Shown: positions 24,544 through 37,375 of the stretch, one piece after another | Layout: the number at the start of each line of letters is the position of its first letter | Position numbering within the stretch: the stretch's first letter is position 1 | Program-made: the position numbers and the translations under genes | From: Epiperipatus broadwayi | Lineage: Eukaryota > Onychophora > Udeonychophora > Euonychophora > Peripatidae | Reading direction: 5' to 3' | Assembly (NCBI GenBank): GCA_028023455.1 | Contig: JAQFVV010006313.1 | Coordinates: 1,496,992 to 1,560,991, forward strand | Length of the DNA stretch: 64,000 nt | The notes under the pieces: generated by a model | Databases searched by the model: none | What the model saw: the letters and a program-made list of their open reading frames with translations, nothing else | Told to the model about the DNA's origin: nothing

Positions 24544-25042
24544 AACTATCTATAAATTATGATGTTTTTAAAAAAATAAAAAAATAAAAAATGCTAAAAA
24601 GTAATAGATATAATAACATTAAAGGGACGGTAAATCAATATGTTTTGAATAACAAAAAATATATCTTTGCAAAATACTTCTTACTTTGACCATTACCTCA
24701 CTAAGACGAATAAAATATAAAATATTAATCAGTGCAGTTAGAGGGGGAAAGCTACTAACAACAATTGATATTGCTGAGTTTTAAAATAATAAGATAAATT
24801 TAGGACAGAACTTAGACATTTTTTTAAATGTTGAAATGTCAGACTTCCAATAAATTATTAAAAAAATAATTATTTTACAAAATCAATTGAACACTTTTAA
24901 TAGTTGGCGGAAATTCTTTCATTTATTGTCTGACTATAATTATAAAGAGTATATAAACTTTATTTTCAAATAACACATATATACATGTATGGGTGCACAC
25001 CATACTATATTAATACAGACAATCCAATTACTATATTGGCAT
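24544..25042. other. AT-rich sequence without recognised features
   Basis: No frame, RNA fold or repeat recognised between the homopolymer and the foldback at 25043. Confidence 0.5.
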
Positions 25043-25765
25043 TAGTCAAATATGTTTAAAAATACATATATACAAGCAACAAAGATTACAAATTATAAAA
25101 CTATCATAGAAAAACCTTTTCCGGCAAATTATGTTTTTTTACCCTCTTTAATATATCTCCACGATTTAAAGCACACACAGTGACATCTATATCAATACAT
25201 GAGAGAAGACAGGTAAACAAATGGATATCCAGCACAATCTATTATGCGATTTTTTTCTTTATCAATCCTACTACAAAATTACTCTGTTATATATATATTG
25301 AATTAATATATATATCCACATATATTAATTAATTAACTATCCATTCTTTATCCATTAAACACTTATTATTCAACTTAATGGATGTTTTGCATATATTCAT
25401 ACAGTTGTTTTATACAAATCATCCATTAAGTTGAATAATAAGTGGTTAGTGGATAAAGAATGGATAGTTAATTAATTAATATATGTGGATATATATCTAT
25501 TCAATATATATATATATATAACAGAGTAATTTTGTAGTAGAATTGAGAAAGAAAAAAAATCACATAACAGATCGTGTCGGATATCCATTTGTTTATCTGT
25601 CTTTTCTCATGTATTGATATAGATGTCACTGTATGTGCATTAAGTCGTGGAGACATATTGAAAAGGGGAAAAAACATAATTTGCGGGAAAAACTTTTTTG
25701 CGATATTTTTATAATTTGTAATCTTTGTTGCTTGTATATTTGTATTTTTAAACATAATTGACTAT
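25043..25765. mobile_element. Long foldback element with 342-346-base arms
   Basis: Bases 25043-25384 and 25420-25765 are inverted copies, diverged by point changes and a few small indels, around a 35-base spacer. The outer ends read tagtca and tgacta. The arms contain TA tracts and a taattaattaa segment, and hold no recognisable protein. A 722-base structure of two arms with almost no interior fits a foldback or MITE-like DNA element, or an inverted duplication. A diverged single arm may lie at 54545-54760. Confidence 0.8.
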
Positions 25766-27983
25766 TGTATACTTGAAGTGCAACATAAAAAAGGAATTGG
25801 TTTTAATTCTGATTCTTTTTCTGTATAGTATATTGACATTAAAATAAAGTATATAACATGAGAAACTATATGGAAGAGTTCTGAGATAATTTCATAATCA
25901 TAATATTAGGATTACATTCCATTTATTGCAAAAATAATATTTTACTTTTAATGCCAAATATTTTACTTATAAATAAGCATAAAGCTGAGAAAAGAAGATA
26001 AAGACACTTAATGAAAATATTGTAATCAGTTTATATATATATATTGTACTGGTCAGAATTGTATGTTCATTTAACAAGGTTTAGAATCTAAGCAAAAGCA
26101 CCCTAAATCCATTCATGCCCGAGATACTCAGGTCAGGAGCAATCATAGATTCTGCCCTATTTGCTCTTCTCTAAAACTATAACATTATAAAGAACACTTC
26201 TGATGATAACAGATGAAATTTCATTCATTCTGGTCCTGGAGACACAGCAGAGAAACATGAAATCTACAGGGTAATTAATGTAAATAAATAATATCAAATC
26301 TTGGCTCAATCAAATACCTTATGTGAAGAGACAATTTATAAATTTTGAATGAATTGCACACAGCTAGCATTGCAAAAGAAACATGAATTATAAAATAGTA
26401 TCCATCCAGAATGAGCAGAGACAGAACAACCCAGAGATAAATGTCCATTTAAAGTAATTATTTATAACTTCTAAATAATATTAATATTATTATAAAGATT
26501 AAATGGGACTCAATGAGTGAGATTCAGTAAGACACAAACACATGAGTAATTCAACATAATTTAATGAACATAAATAATTTAATTTGCATTAGAAACATAG
26601 CACAGATTTAATGTGGTTATTACTTTGCATATAGGCAACTGATTTAGTATGCTAATGAACTATAAATAATAATAAATTAATGTTATCAATGCTGTGATCA
26701 TTACTTTAAGTAATGATAAGGACATTTATAAATTCATCTCTAAAGAGAGGTTTACTCTTGATATGATAGTTAAATAATTTATCATTCATGAACATATCTG
26801 GGCCTGTACAAATGAGGAATGGGTTAGTCTAATTAAGCTTTACTGTGACAAACATAAAATATTCGACTAATTATTAAATGAGTGGTTTACAAACATCACT
26901 GTGCCACGTCTTATAGATAATATGAAAACTACACATAAAAGAACTCACAGTGCTAACTATAATAATAGCATTTAAAATGGAGAAGATATCCGACTTTGGA
27001 CTGAAAGGCTTTATCATATATATGATTCCGCTTGTATTTATCACAAGGCAGTATTCAAAAATATGAGTGATAGGGATTCCATGCTATGCTTGCCAATGTT
27101 TCACATGCAGAGCCTTAATACTCTAACATTTGTCCTGAGATCGGTTCTACCAGACCTCATTGTTAGACAAGTTACGTGAAGAAAATCTGAAGTTCGGATA
27201 AAGAAATATGATAAAGCAAAATATAAGTTTTTTAAAATGCTATCATAAGTAAGCAATGCGAATATGGCTTAAGTCTTAAATGACTAATGCATTAATTTAA
27301 GCTTAATAAAATAGCAGTATTATGCGTAAGGCCATGATAAAATTAACCCACTCAGCAACGTATGTAAAATCTTAGCAAATTAGGATGTCAAATATAGAAG
27401 ACGGAAAATATTATTTTTCTATTTAACAAGCCCAAGTATTTTTAAACGACAATATACTATAAGCAATTTAACTCTTAATGGCGTATAAGTAATAAATAGT
27501 TATTAAAATATATTAATAATCAAATTTATTTTAAGAACATAAAATGCATTTAAATATCGATAGTGACAACAACAAAAGGTTTATCTTATACCTATTTATA
27601 TGATTTTTAAACAATTTGCCATTAAGCATATATTTCAAAATATTTAACTGAGCAAACAGTGTTCAATAAGAAATTTTACGTTTAACTATTTAAATATTCC
27701 AAAAACATCAGAATGATGATTGAAATAATATAAGTTTGCTAGATTGAAACATTAGCATACTAAAACTAATTTAATAAGATACATAGTTTAAATAAGTTTT
27801 GCCACATGAAAATAATATAATTAGAGTGTGAAACTTAAAACTAGTAATAGATTTAAAATATATATAATTCTGTGCTAGCATTTCGAAGAACAAGTTTCAA
27901 AACTTAATAGAGAAAATCACAAATTTAACGATAATTAAGTTTATAGTCAGTTACCAAATAAATAAAAATTACATTATGATTAC
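25766..27983. other. Unassigned AT-rich DNA
   Basis: No frame longer than about 60 codons and no recognised motif. A CTGATGA word near 26200 lacks a helix II and is not a hammerhead. Confidence 0.5.
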
Positions 27984-28532
27984 AATTGTTAAATAGAGAA
28001 GATATTAATTAGTATTAAAGTTTATCGGCTTAACGTTTTCGAGGATCCATGCCTCATATTCATAGCCTTCATAAAATGTATAATAAAATATGCAAATACA
28101 AATATTCAAATAAGCTAGTATTACATAGCCCATTTCTTCGAGATCTCGAAGCAAGTATCCTTTCTATTAATGGCATGGATGATTCAATTGATGTAAAATG
28201 CCTCCTTTATTTTTCTTTTGTGATCATTTGATTCTGAGCACAATATTATGGGATTGGCGGGTGTGAAGTTGTGTCCAGATTGTTTAGCATGATCACAAAA
28301 GAAAAATAAAGGAGGCATTTTACATCAATGGAAACATCCATGCCATTAATATAAAGGATACTTGCTTCAAGATCTCGAAGAAATGGGCTACGTAATACTA
28401 GCTTATTTGAATATTTATATTTGCATATTTTATTATACATTTTATGAAGGCTATGAATATGAGGCATGGATCCTCGAAAACGTTAAGCCGATAAACTTTA
28501 ATACTAATTAATATCTTCTCTATTTAACAATT
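27984..28532. repeat. Near-perfect palindrome: 244-base arms, 61-base spacer
   Basis: Left arm 27984-28227 and right arm 28289-28532 are exactly the same length and differ by only about ten substitutions, with no indels. Both arms carry the same short open frame starting MPHIHSLHKMYNKICK, on opposite strands, differing at three residues within 60. Whether that frame is real coding sequence is unknown; I do not recognise it. The low divergence suggests a recent inverted duplication or a young foldback element. Transcription across it would give a hairpin of more than 240 pairs. Confidence 0.9.
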
Positions 28533-31021
28533 ATATATTTTACATATACTGAGAAGTAAAGCTATATTTATTATGATTACAATTAAGATTTAGGAAAGAA
28601 GTGAAGTGAGGAGAATTAAGAGTTCATTCTTCAGCAAAACGGATTACCTTTAGAAGTTATGGTGGCCACTTATAATAATGTATATGAAGTTTAGCGAGGC
28701 ACAATATTAATAAAATAATGGTATGCATCTTCCAATATTCGTTTACAGTTAAACATAACAGTTCTCAAGCAGCGATGGCATGGCAGGGAGGCAGGACAAA
28801 GGCGATCTAAGATCAGAGAAGGCAAATCTTTCCACTACTCACAAGTCATTCTGTTCATTCCCTAATCGAACACAAGAGAGAAAAGTGATTTGAACTCCTT
28901 TTGCGCATTCCTAGAACTTCTGCTCCTCCTATAATTGAAATTTGGCAATATTGGAAGATGTAAACAATACTTTCCAGAAAGCATTATTTAAACATATTTT
29001 TTAAAATTGCAAATAATTTTAAAATATGATTTTTGGTTTGACTTGAAATAGTTAAATGAGAATGACATTTTAAAATTGTAATAATACTTTTTAGAATTTT
29101 TTGGCATTGCTTTAGCTCTACATTAATTGTATTTATTTTTATATCTGTAATACATAATATACACACACACACAATTATCTAAGTGAAGGGAATTTACAAG
29201 CTTAGAAATAAAATATACTTAAGCTAAAATAATAATTCAACTGGTTACACATAACCATTTTAAATAAACAGGGTGTAATAGATATGTGTATATGTGTGTT
29301 TAACATTCCTAGATGACCAAATAAACATATAAATTAGTTCAAACCCTACTTTAAAGGTATGTAATGTCATCAGGCAGTGAAGTTAAATATGTACTACAGA
29401 TTTACCACTTCAATATATATATACTTTAAGGTGTAGCCCTTACATCCTTCCAGTATCATTTACACATCCTTTCGGGCCTAATTCAAATCCAAGACCCAAT
29501 ATAATAACATTGTCTATTAAACACCACATTATTAAAAATGAACACTTTAATAGAGAAACCATTAGTTGATATATACAACTAAATCATAGATAAATACATA
29601 TTTGAATTAAACTATAAAATGCATGCACTACAACTAACCTTTAATGAAGTTATCTCATTAATTGTGATGTAATGCAGGTACACTGCAACAATACGAGGGA
29701 AATACGATGGGATAGATAACACAAGAAAGAAAGAAAATTATTTGAAAGGAAATAAACAATAAATAAAAGACTTATTGTTTTTAACATATTACCAGTATAT
29801 AATAATAACTAGTAATGATATAATCAATGAATCTAAATCAAAATCACGAGCTTAACATTCAAAGTCATCTAAAATGACCTTTAACAGAATATCCTCATTT
29901 TAATAATAAAAAACTATGAAAACCACAGGCTTCTCTGAATTTCCATAAAAAATTGTCCTTGCATAAAATGTAAACAGAGAATTCAAACTTGCAATTCCAA
30001 TAGAAATACACTCCACCATTGAGTTGAAATAGAAATAAAAACATACTATTTGAATATTGAAAAAAAGAATAAAAAGCACTTAAAGTTAAAACTAGCTTCT
30101 TGAAGAATTTGAAAGTGAATTCTTCAAAATTAAATTTGAATTATAAAAATTTCCAAAATGTCTGTAATTTTGTAAGCAGGGATCAAACTAACTGTGATTA
30201 AGAAGATTAGTAAAAATATCACTGTTACTTCATCAAAGAGATTTTAATAAAATTATATAAATAACAATACAGATAACAATGCATTGATAATTTCAATAAC
30301 AACAATGGTCAGAATTTGGAGGAAATTGACTGATATAAATTTAACCTATCATGTTATTGAAAATAAGACAAATTATAATTCCAGTATAAAGATGTCGCAA
30401 GCAAGAATGATTTAAAGAATCATAAATATAAAATAAATGTTATTTATGTTAATATGGACATCAAATCATTGTTCTTTGTAAGAGATAAGAGTTGGGAATA
30501 ATAATTGAAATAAACTATAATCAAAGAGTAACTAGCTATACAAGTTAATTAAACATTTCATATATTGTTATAAATTTTGTTATTAAAATATTACTTATTA
30601 TAAATGTATTTGTTAAATTTCTTTATCTATTTTTCTATATTCAATTTTCAACTTGTCAGAGCTTCTCACATACTTGCATATATTTTTACAAATTTACACC
30701 TATTTTCATGTATCCATGCCTATACTTATACACTTACATTCATGCATATTCACATTTTAAGTGATATTGATATATCCTGAACTAGGTGGATATGCAGATT
30801 AACCAATGAGTTTCAAACCTGGGAATAATGGAAATAAAAGATGGTAAAGATGAGGTAAGTGTATGTATATAATTTAATATTTATTTGATTATTAATCTCT
30901 CATCTCCCAGGAAAGAAGTTAAAGAGTATGTGCGCATATAGATGCAAGGATTCAACATAGACTCTCTTATTCATCGTGATGATTTAGCTAACTTATTATC
31001 ATATAGGTAAAACCCATTTTG

Positions 31022-31063
<42 letters not shown>

Positions 31064-31464
31064 GTTTTCATGATTGTATGATGTAGATAAATTATTTTTT
31101 GGTGTTCGTCAAAATATAGGTATATAATAAAAAATAATAAGAAATATTTAAAATTTAACTAAATAATATATATATGCAATATTATTTATAATTATTAAAA
31201 TTATCTTACATTTATATCTAAACTTACCAATAACATTAAACTTTATAATCTATAATAAATTGAAATAAACAGAAAAGAAATACATTTTTTCATTTACCTA
31301 GTGTAATATCATAGTAGATTTTAATATTTATACTAATTCTCTATAACTCCAATCAAATTATTTAATTTTATTTTTCAGCCTCTTTTTACAATGAGCCTAT
31401 AATACATTCATTACATATATGTTTATTTAGAAACACATTTTATCATAGTTGATTCCTTATTTAC
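28533..31464. other. Unassigned AT-rich DNA with small TA/AC tracts
   Basis: Includes (AC)n near 29160-29172 and (TA)n at 31025-31062. Nothing else is recognisable. Confidence 0.5.
31025..31062. repeat. (TA)n microsatellite
   Basis: About 38 bases of alternating TA. Confidence 0.95.
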
Positions 31465-32718
31465 CTAGTCAAATTAAAGGTTGTTTTCACAACTATATTT
31501 TTAATCATTGAAAATATGTATCAGTCTGTTAATAGGTTAAGCAGTATTGATGTTCTTTTGTCTGTATTGATTAAGAAAAGTTCTTTATCAAAAAATAAAA
31601 TTAAGGTAATTAAAGACTTGCTTTTGTTATTGGAAGATTCTATGTATTTTACTTATAGAGGTAATTTTTATAAGATTAAGGAAGGGTGGATAATAGGTTA
31701 TATTATTTCTCCTTTAGTATGTTCAGTTTATATTAGTTTTATGGAAGAGGAAATTATTATTAAAAAGAATTGTTTATATGTAAAATTATTTGTCAGATAT
31801 GTTGATGATTGTTTATTTGTAGTTGAGAATGATAAATTGAAGGAATTTGTAAATGAGTTTAATTGTTTTGATCCTTCTATAAAATTTGTGTTAGAAGGAG
31901 GGGGGTTAGATTTTGGTAAGTTAAAATTTTTAGATCTTTTGGTGATTAGAAATATAGAAACTAATTGTTTATTGTGCAGTCATTTAGTTAAAAGTAAAGA
32001 ATTAAGATCTATAATTAAACCTGATAGCTATCAGTCTGTATCTCATAAAGTAGCTGCTTTAAGGAATTATTGTCATAGGAATATTAAATTAAATAATTCT
32101 AGTGGGGTAGCTTTGTTTCAGAAATATCAATTTTATAAAGATTATTTGAGTGTTGGATACTCTGATAAATTTGTTAAAAGTATTTTATTTAATAGTAATA
32201 TTTGTAAGGATGTAAAAGTTAAAGGAAAATATGATTTTATTTCTTTGCCATTTAAATTGTCTTCTTATAAAATTGTGTGTAGAAATAGTAAATTGTTTGG
32301 AAATAAGAAAATTGCTTGGAAAAGGGGTGTTACATTGAATAATTTATTAAATAATACAAAATAAGTTTTTGATAGAAAGACTATTCCTGGTGTGGTATAT
32401 TTTATTCCTTGTTTATTTGTAAGAAGGTTTACATAGGTCAGAATAGTTTGAGTTTAAATGAAAGAATAAAAGTTCATAAAAGTAGAGTTAAAAATAGATA
32501 TCTTAGTTCTGCTTTGTATGTCCATGAAAAGGATACAGGCCACACTATTGATTTTGGATGAAGCTAAGGTTGTCTTCTTTGAGAGAAATGAAATCAAAAG
32601 AAGAATTAAAGAGTCTTTATTATTGAAAATGTATTATTCTGAAGCAATTAACTTATTTAAGAGTTCTTTTAATATTAAGGGTGGATGGGAAGTGAATGGA
32701 TTTGTGGGTAGTTTTTAA
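31465..32718 (+). pseudogene. Penelope-like element: reverse transcriptase and broken GIY-YIG endonuclease
   Basis: The frame 31516-32361 (282 residues) holds GWIIGYIISPLVCSVYIS (the primer-grip/motif B-like G-ISP-L block), RYVDDCLFV at residues 94-102 with the catalytic aspartate pair, and KLKFLDLLVIR, the order typical of Penelope-like reverse transcriptases. Coding similarity extends upstream to about 31465 without a start, so the 5' half is missing. After the stop, GVVYFIPC (from 32389), then VYIGQ in another frame (tac-ata-ggt at 32430-32438), form the two halves of a GIY-YIG nuclease, and 32518-32715 gives its C-terminal KRRIKESLL segment. At least two frameshifts separate these parts. 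PLE proteins nick DNA and reverse-transcribe their RNA there. The long intact RT frame suggests moderate age. Confidence 0.85.
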
Positions 32719-33462
32719 TAGTATATATAATGTGTGGTTTTTTTGTAGTTCTTTACACTTGAGAAGTCTGCTTGTAGCAGTGAAACCTTAGGTTGTGTTT
32801 TAATATTATTTTTATGCTGGTCTGGTTTAATTTTAGATTTGGGGTAATTTTGATTTTTAATCATATATTAAAGCCTTCTAAATATTTTTATATGCCTTTT
32901 ATGCTTAGCATTAAAATAATATTTACCCCATATATCCTTAAATAGTCAAATTTTATGTTCACCATTCGAGAACATATGTACCTATTTCATTTAAGACTAT
33001 ATCATAATAACTGGTTCCTATGTAATAACAAATTCATACCTTTCAAATGATAAAGAAGGTATCATAATATTAATTTTCAATTATTTTATATATCTTAAAT
33101 TTATTGTATGGAAAACATGTTTGGCTTAATGAATACTTTTGATCTTATAGTCTTATCTATTTTCTAATTGATAACATGAACTTGTTATTTATATAACAAA
33201 GTTAATCTCTATACTTCCTAGTTTATCAATAAAAAAAAAAGAATTATAACCTACTTTTTCCTTCCTTAATTTGCCACTTCTAATTAATAATTAATATCTT
33301 ACAGAATTTTTGCAATTAAATTTAATTTTTATATTCTTCTAAGTTTGCAAATAAAAAAAATGTATTAAGCCAATAAATATCATATGATAATCATTTCTTA
33401 TGCTGACTTATAACTGTTATTAAAACAGGCAAAATTCTATATGTATTGCCAATCGTTGAAAG
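32719..33462. other. 3' flank of the PLE, AT-rich
   Basis: A stretch at 32719-32850 with higher T and G may be PLE 3' untranslated sequence. The PLE's end is not definable. No other feature was seen. Confidence 0.4.
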
Positions 33463-33665
33463 CCAGAGTAATCAATGGATGCCAGAAGGCTTGTGAATAA
33501 AATCCCCATCTGGTGCCTACTCATCCAATATCTCAATATTCTCAAATCCAAGGCAACTCACTGATGAATGCCACAAGCCAGAAACTGGTCTGAGGATATT
33601 TAATGAGTAATCCCTAGATGGGGATTTTATGCACAAGCCTTCTGGAATCCATTGATTACTCTGGC
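33463..33665 (+). mobile_element. Family D hammerhead repeat in foldback arrangement
   Basis: Bases 33466-33535 and the complement of 33597-33664 are the same family D segment (gccagagtaatcaatggat...), so an inverted family D fragment is fused to a forward one. The forward part carries the hammerhead (33546-33605) in the single-copy centre. A similar inverted-then-direct junction occurs at 59886-59923, so the configuration may come from the insertion mechanism. Confidence 0.75.
33546..33605 (+). ncRNA. Type I hammerhead ribozyme, family D
   Basis: CTGATGA (33561-33567) and GAAA (33581-33584) are intact. Helix III is AC-TG-GT followed by C at 33590 (predicted cleavage). Helix I pairs CTCA with TGAG (33591-33594). 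The distal helix I pairing seen at 13.8 and 60 kb is partly lost, and helix II has one mismatch. Confidence 0.75.
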
Positions 33666-35253
33666 TTGCAATGAGTGGCAATACATATATAGTTTTGTCT
33701 GTTTTAAGAAATGTATTATAAAATCATTATATAAACCAATCTTTGAATTTCAAACACATCTACCTTATACCACATACTGTTTTCATAATGTACTTATTTT
33801 ATATCTTGTAAATATTTTCTTAGTATTTTCTGTTAGATATATATTCCATGGTTGGACATTGTTAAGTGGTACTGCAATCAGGCTTAGAATGGCTTACTTC
33901 TGTCGGATTTGATAATGGTTTTCCATATATCAGCTTAAAGAAATGCATATTTATTAATAACTATTTCAATAAAATAGTTAAATGTTAGTAATATTTGAAT
34001 TTGTTCACTTTTTTCTTATCTTGTAATTAATTACATAAAACATTTCTAACCCAGGCTAAAGGAAAGGTTTATTTCATATTTTAATTTTACTAACAATAGC
34101 TGAGTGTACTTTTGGGCAGAGAAGCCAAAAATGTAGGACATGCTTGCTATAAATCTGGCTTCTCTTGGTAAAAATGCGCTCAGAAAATTTCTATGAAATT
34201 ATGCTTCTTTGGCTTAAAGTGCACATAGCCAGCATTAGATAAATTTTAGGCAACTAGATGTTAGTAGTATGCAAAAATAGTGCAAATAAGTTGAGTTTTC
34301 AAGTGAAAAAAACTGCAGATTAGTAAATTTACATAAAAGAGAAAACTTCTCATATACAATGTAATCATTGTATTTATGCGACTGTGGCTTTTATTTAAAA
34401 CTAAATGTTGAAAACCATCTGTTTGCAATATTTGTTTATTTATTATATTTTTGTAAATTTAAATAAATTATGTTTTGTGAATATATGATGTTTAAGTGAG
34501 GCTGTATTGATTTTTTTTAACAAGAAAATAAAGTCAAGTTCAAAAATTCTAACATAAAACAGAGAATTTTATAAGAAATAGATTTTTATTTTTGAGAAAG
34601 AAAATGTTATATTTATTTTTTTAAATTATAAATTCAGGTTTTAAATTTCAAAAATTATTTTAATTGGATGAATGTATACTTTATTCAAATATATATTGAT
34701 TTAAATTTGGTTGTGTATTAAGTTTTATTAGTTTAAAAAATATTTGTTTTGAAACAGAGGTAAACCACGATTATTTGTTCTGGTTATTGTTTCACTTTAC
34801 TCTTTATTTTCAAAACGAATATATTACATTTAAGATTAATTTTCATTTGTGAAGTTAATCTATGAACATATATAATGAAATATGCAAATAATTTTCAAAA
34901 AATAAAAGTTTATTTATTAAAAAGGAGTAATAATGAAAGTTTACAAGCTGTCCACTCTAATTTCGTTTAAATTGCAGTGCAAAATGGTTATGTAAACTTT
35001 TCTAATCAAAACTGCTTATGTTTTACACCATTGTCAAAAATGGTATATTAGCACACATGAATAAATCACCACACTACAAATGCTCTCAAATCAAAAAATA
35101 AACCAAAGCTGCATGATACATCTTAAGAAAGTTGCCTTCTTTAGCTATTTTATAAATGACAAAATTGTATCCTGTACCGACTTAGGAGTAATCCCTTAAT
35201 GCAACTGATGGGTTATTTTGAAATTAGTCTTGAGATTTTAATAGTATTACAAC
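33666..35253. other. Unassigned AT-rich DNA
   Basis: A short open frame at 33652-33909 begins inside the family D repeat and has no recognised domain. I see no other feature. Confidence 0.5.
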
Positions 35254-35535
35254 TTTTTATAGAAATAATAAACACCCCCATACTTCCCCATTCTTTTTAA
35301 ATTCATACAAATAAAGATACAATAAAAGACAATTGACGTCCAAGATATATTTCGTGCTGAACCAGCACTCATCAGTTGGCCCAGGTCACTATCTCTCATA
35401 TATATCTTTATTATATGCAAATTATTTATCTAGAGTAAACTGTTACATTTTCATTTAACATTGTCAAACTCCCTCCACTCACAACTTTGACGTCATCCAT
35501 TTCTGATAAATACTCTAATGATTATTACTAATCAA
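35254..35535 (-). mobile_element. Hammerhead-bearing repeat, family A/B
   Basis: A close match over about 280 bases to 13068-13345, ending at the same word (attactaatca). The minus strand contains an intact hammerhead at 35340-35379. It represents about two-thirds of the 406-base monomer. Confidence 0.8.
35340..35379 (-). ncRNA. Type I hammerhead ribozyme, family A/B
   Basis: On the minus strand: CCAA, CTGATGA (35375-35369), perfect helix II GTGCTG/CAGCAC, GAAA (35353-35350), palindromic helix III ATATAT, C at 35344, TTGG. Helix III differs from the 13.15-kb copy (ATGCAT) but stays palindromic. Confidence 0.88.
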
Positions 35536-35589
35536 GCTTCATACTAAAAGTACCTGAAAGTTATAATCAATTATTTAGTAGTCTGTTCT

Positions 35590-35790
35590 GAGCACTGATT
35601 ATATTTGTCTGCTAATGAGGTTTATTTAAACTTCTTTGCATTATTAATCTCACACCCCTTGATCATGTTGCAATCTTTAATGTTTATATAAACATATCAG
35701 ACCATAAATAAAGGTGATACCCCCTCCATTGTTTCAGAAGGTGGCCTTGACTACAGGTTGAGATTGATAATAGCTTAATGGTTGATTGGT
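35590..35790 (-). repeat. Dispersed foldback repeat, family E (diverged copy)
   Basis: The minus strand matches parts of the repeats at 36745 and 37137 (aaggtgataccccc, tgtttatataaacatat, gttgcaatcttt). It is one diverged arm without coding content. Confidence 0.45.
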
Positions 35791-36744
35791 ATTATAATTT
35801 AAAAATAATAGCATAATTGCCTATTATGTTTAAGACATGAATTTTAATCTTGTAAGACAAATTAATAATTATTTAGATTTCAATCAGAGTTTGATTTTTC
35901 TTCAAATAATAAGGCCAGTTGGTAAAGGAATAATTAGATATTCTTAATTACAAATAATATAATTGGAAACCAATCAGATTTTAATTATCGAGAAATTGGT
36001 ATATCTTTATGTGTAGTGATTCTCTTGTCAACATATCTTTTAAAAGAATAAATAAAATATCAAAGCGGTTAATGTGCTCTTTGCAATTAGTTATCACAAA
36101 GAACTCCTTCTTAATAAATATATTTAAAACAACTGCAGACACAGATTAAATCTTATTTTATGCTAAGGTTATTATTATTGTTCATTTATATAGATATACA
36201 TAACTATTATTCTATCACACATTTTGAAAAATATGAATAAAGATATCAAAGAAAAGTAAATGTCCCTGAGATGTATTTATATCCCCCCAAAAATTTCTGA
36301 TTAATTAAATACTCTTTACTTGGGTCAGATGATGACTTTTCACATATTTTTATTACCTGTCTTAAATATTACTGAGATTAAAATTATTGCAACTTGATTT
36401 ATAAGTGTCAACTTTTTTACACTCTTATATTTGGTGTAAACTATTTAAATAAATACATTAATGATTGTTAAACAATAATTTATCAGGGTAGATTTTTTTC
36501 ATATCATATTTGTTAAAGTATAAATAAAAATTAAGAAATTATAAATCTTAAAGTTAAAATATATGGTTAAGATAGGAATTTTCATAGTGGAAAATATTTG
36601 AAAAAAAAAAATAGACCAAAATAGACATTAACTAAAATGTAATTGTATGAGTTTTGAACACAGAATTTTAGGCTCCCTTCAGCGATCCTCTCACCCCCTA
36701 CAATTACACCTAAGTTCCAAGTATATATATATGTATATAATAGT

Positions 36745-36985
36745 TAAAAACCAATCAACCCTTAGTCAATCCCAATATCAATGACAATCAATAAATTCAA
36801 ACTGTTGTCAGGGCAACCTCCTGTTAACAATAAAAGTGGAATCCCACCTTTATGAATGGTCCAAAATACTTATACAGACACTGAAGATTGCATCTTGACC
36901 ACAGAGATTGAATATATTGATACAAATAAGTTTAAATAAACCTCTTTACATAGGTAAATATAACTGCTTCAGAATGCGGACTAAT
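36745..36985 (+). repeat. Dispersed repeat, family E, single arm
   Basis: A direct copy of the left part of the hairpin at 37110-37258, offset by about 353 bases: caatcaataaattcaaactg, then an aagtggaatcccacctttat block, then tgaagattg. The two lie in tandem. Confidence 0.6.
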
Positions 36986-37136
36986 AAAGCCAATTATAAC
37001 ATTAAAAAACTGCAATTATAAATTTTAAATTGGACCCAAAGTATTACTTAAATAATAAATATAATAATGTTGAAGACTAAATGGGCATGGAGGTATTCAT
37101 TGAAAACAAGTCAACACTTAGACAATTCTAATATCA

Positions 37137-37375
37137 CTAACAATCAACAAATTCAAACTGTTGTCAAAGCAACTTTCTTTTAACACTTAAGTGGAATGCC
37201 ACCTTTATTAATAGTCCTATATTTATATATAGAGAATATCAATAATTTCAATCTCTGGTCAAGTTTCAATCTTCAATGTCTATATAAGTATATTAGACTA
37301 TTAATTAAGGTATGATTTCACCTTTATTGTTAAAAGAAGGTTGGCTTGAGAACCATTTGAATTTGTTGATTGTTA
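37137..37375. repeat. Foldback repeat, family E, hairpin copy
   Basis: The left end taacaatcaacaaattcaaa and the complement of the right end are the same, and the similarity continues for about 100 bases into each arm, leaving a central 45-base loop. Arms differ by point changes and small indels. There is no reading frame. It is a MITE-like or foldback remnant. Confidence 0.65.

Noticed and set aside
26195-26235. CTGATGA ... GAAA near 26200
   Set aside because: The intervening bases cannot form helix II and helices I and III do not pair.
28049-28467. Mirror-image 60-73-codon frames starting MPHIHSLHK
   Set aside because: They are duplicates created by the palindrome; no family recognised, so described with the repeat and not called as genes.
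33652-33912. 86-codon frame after the family D repeat
   Set aside because: It starts within the repeat, has no recognised domain, and its composition is that of the AT-rich background.
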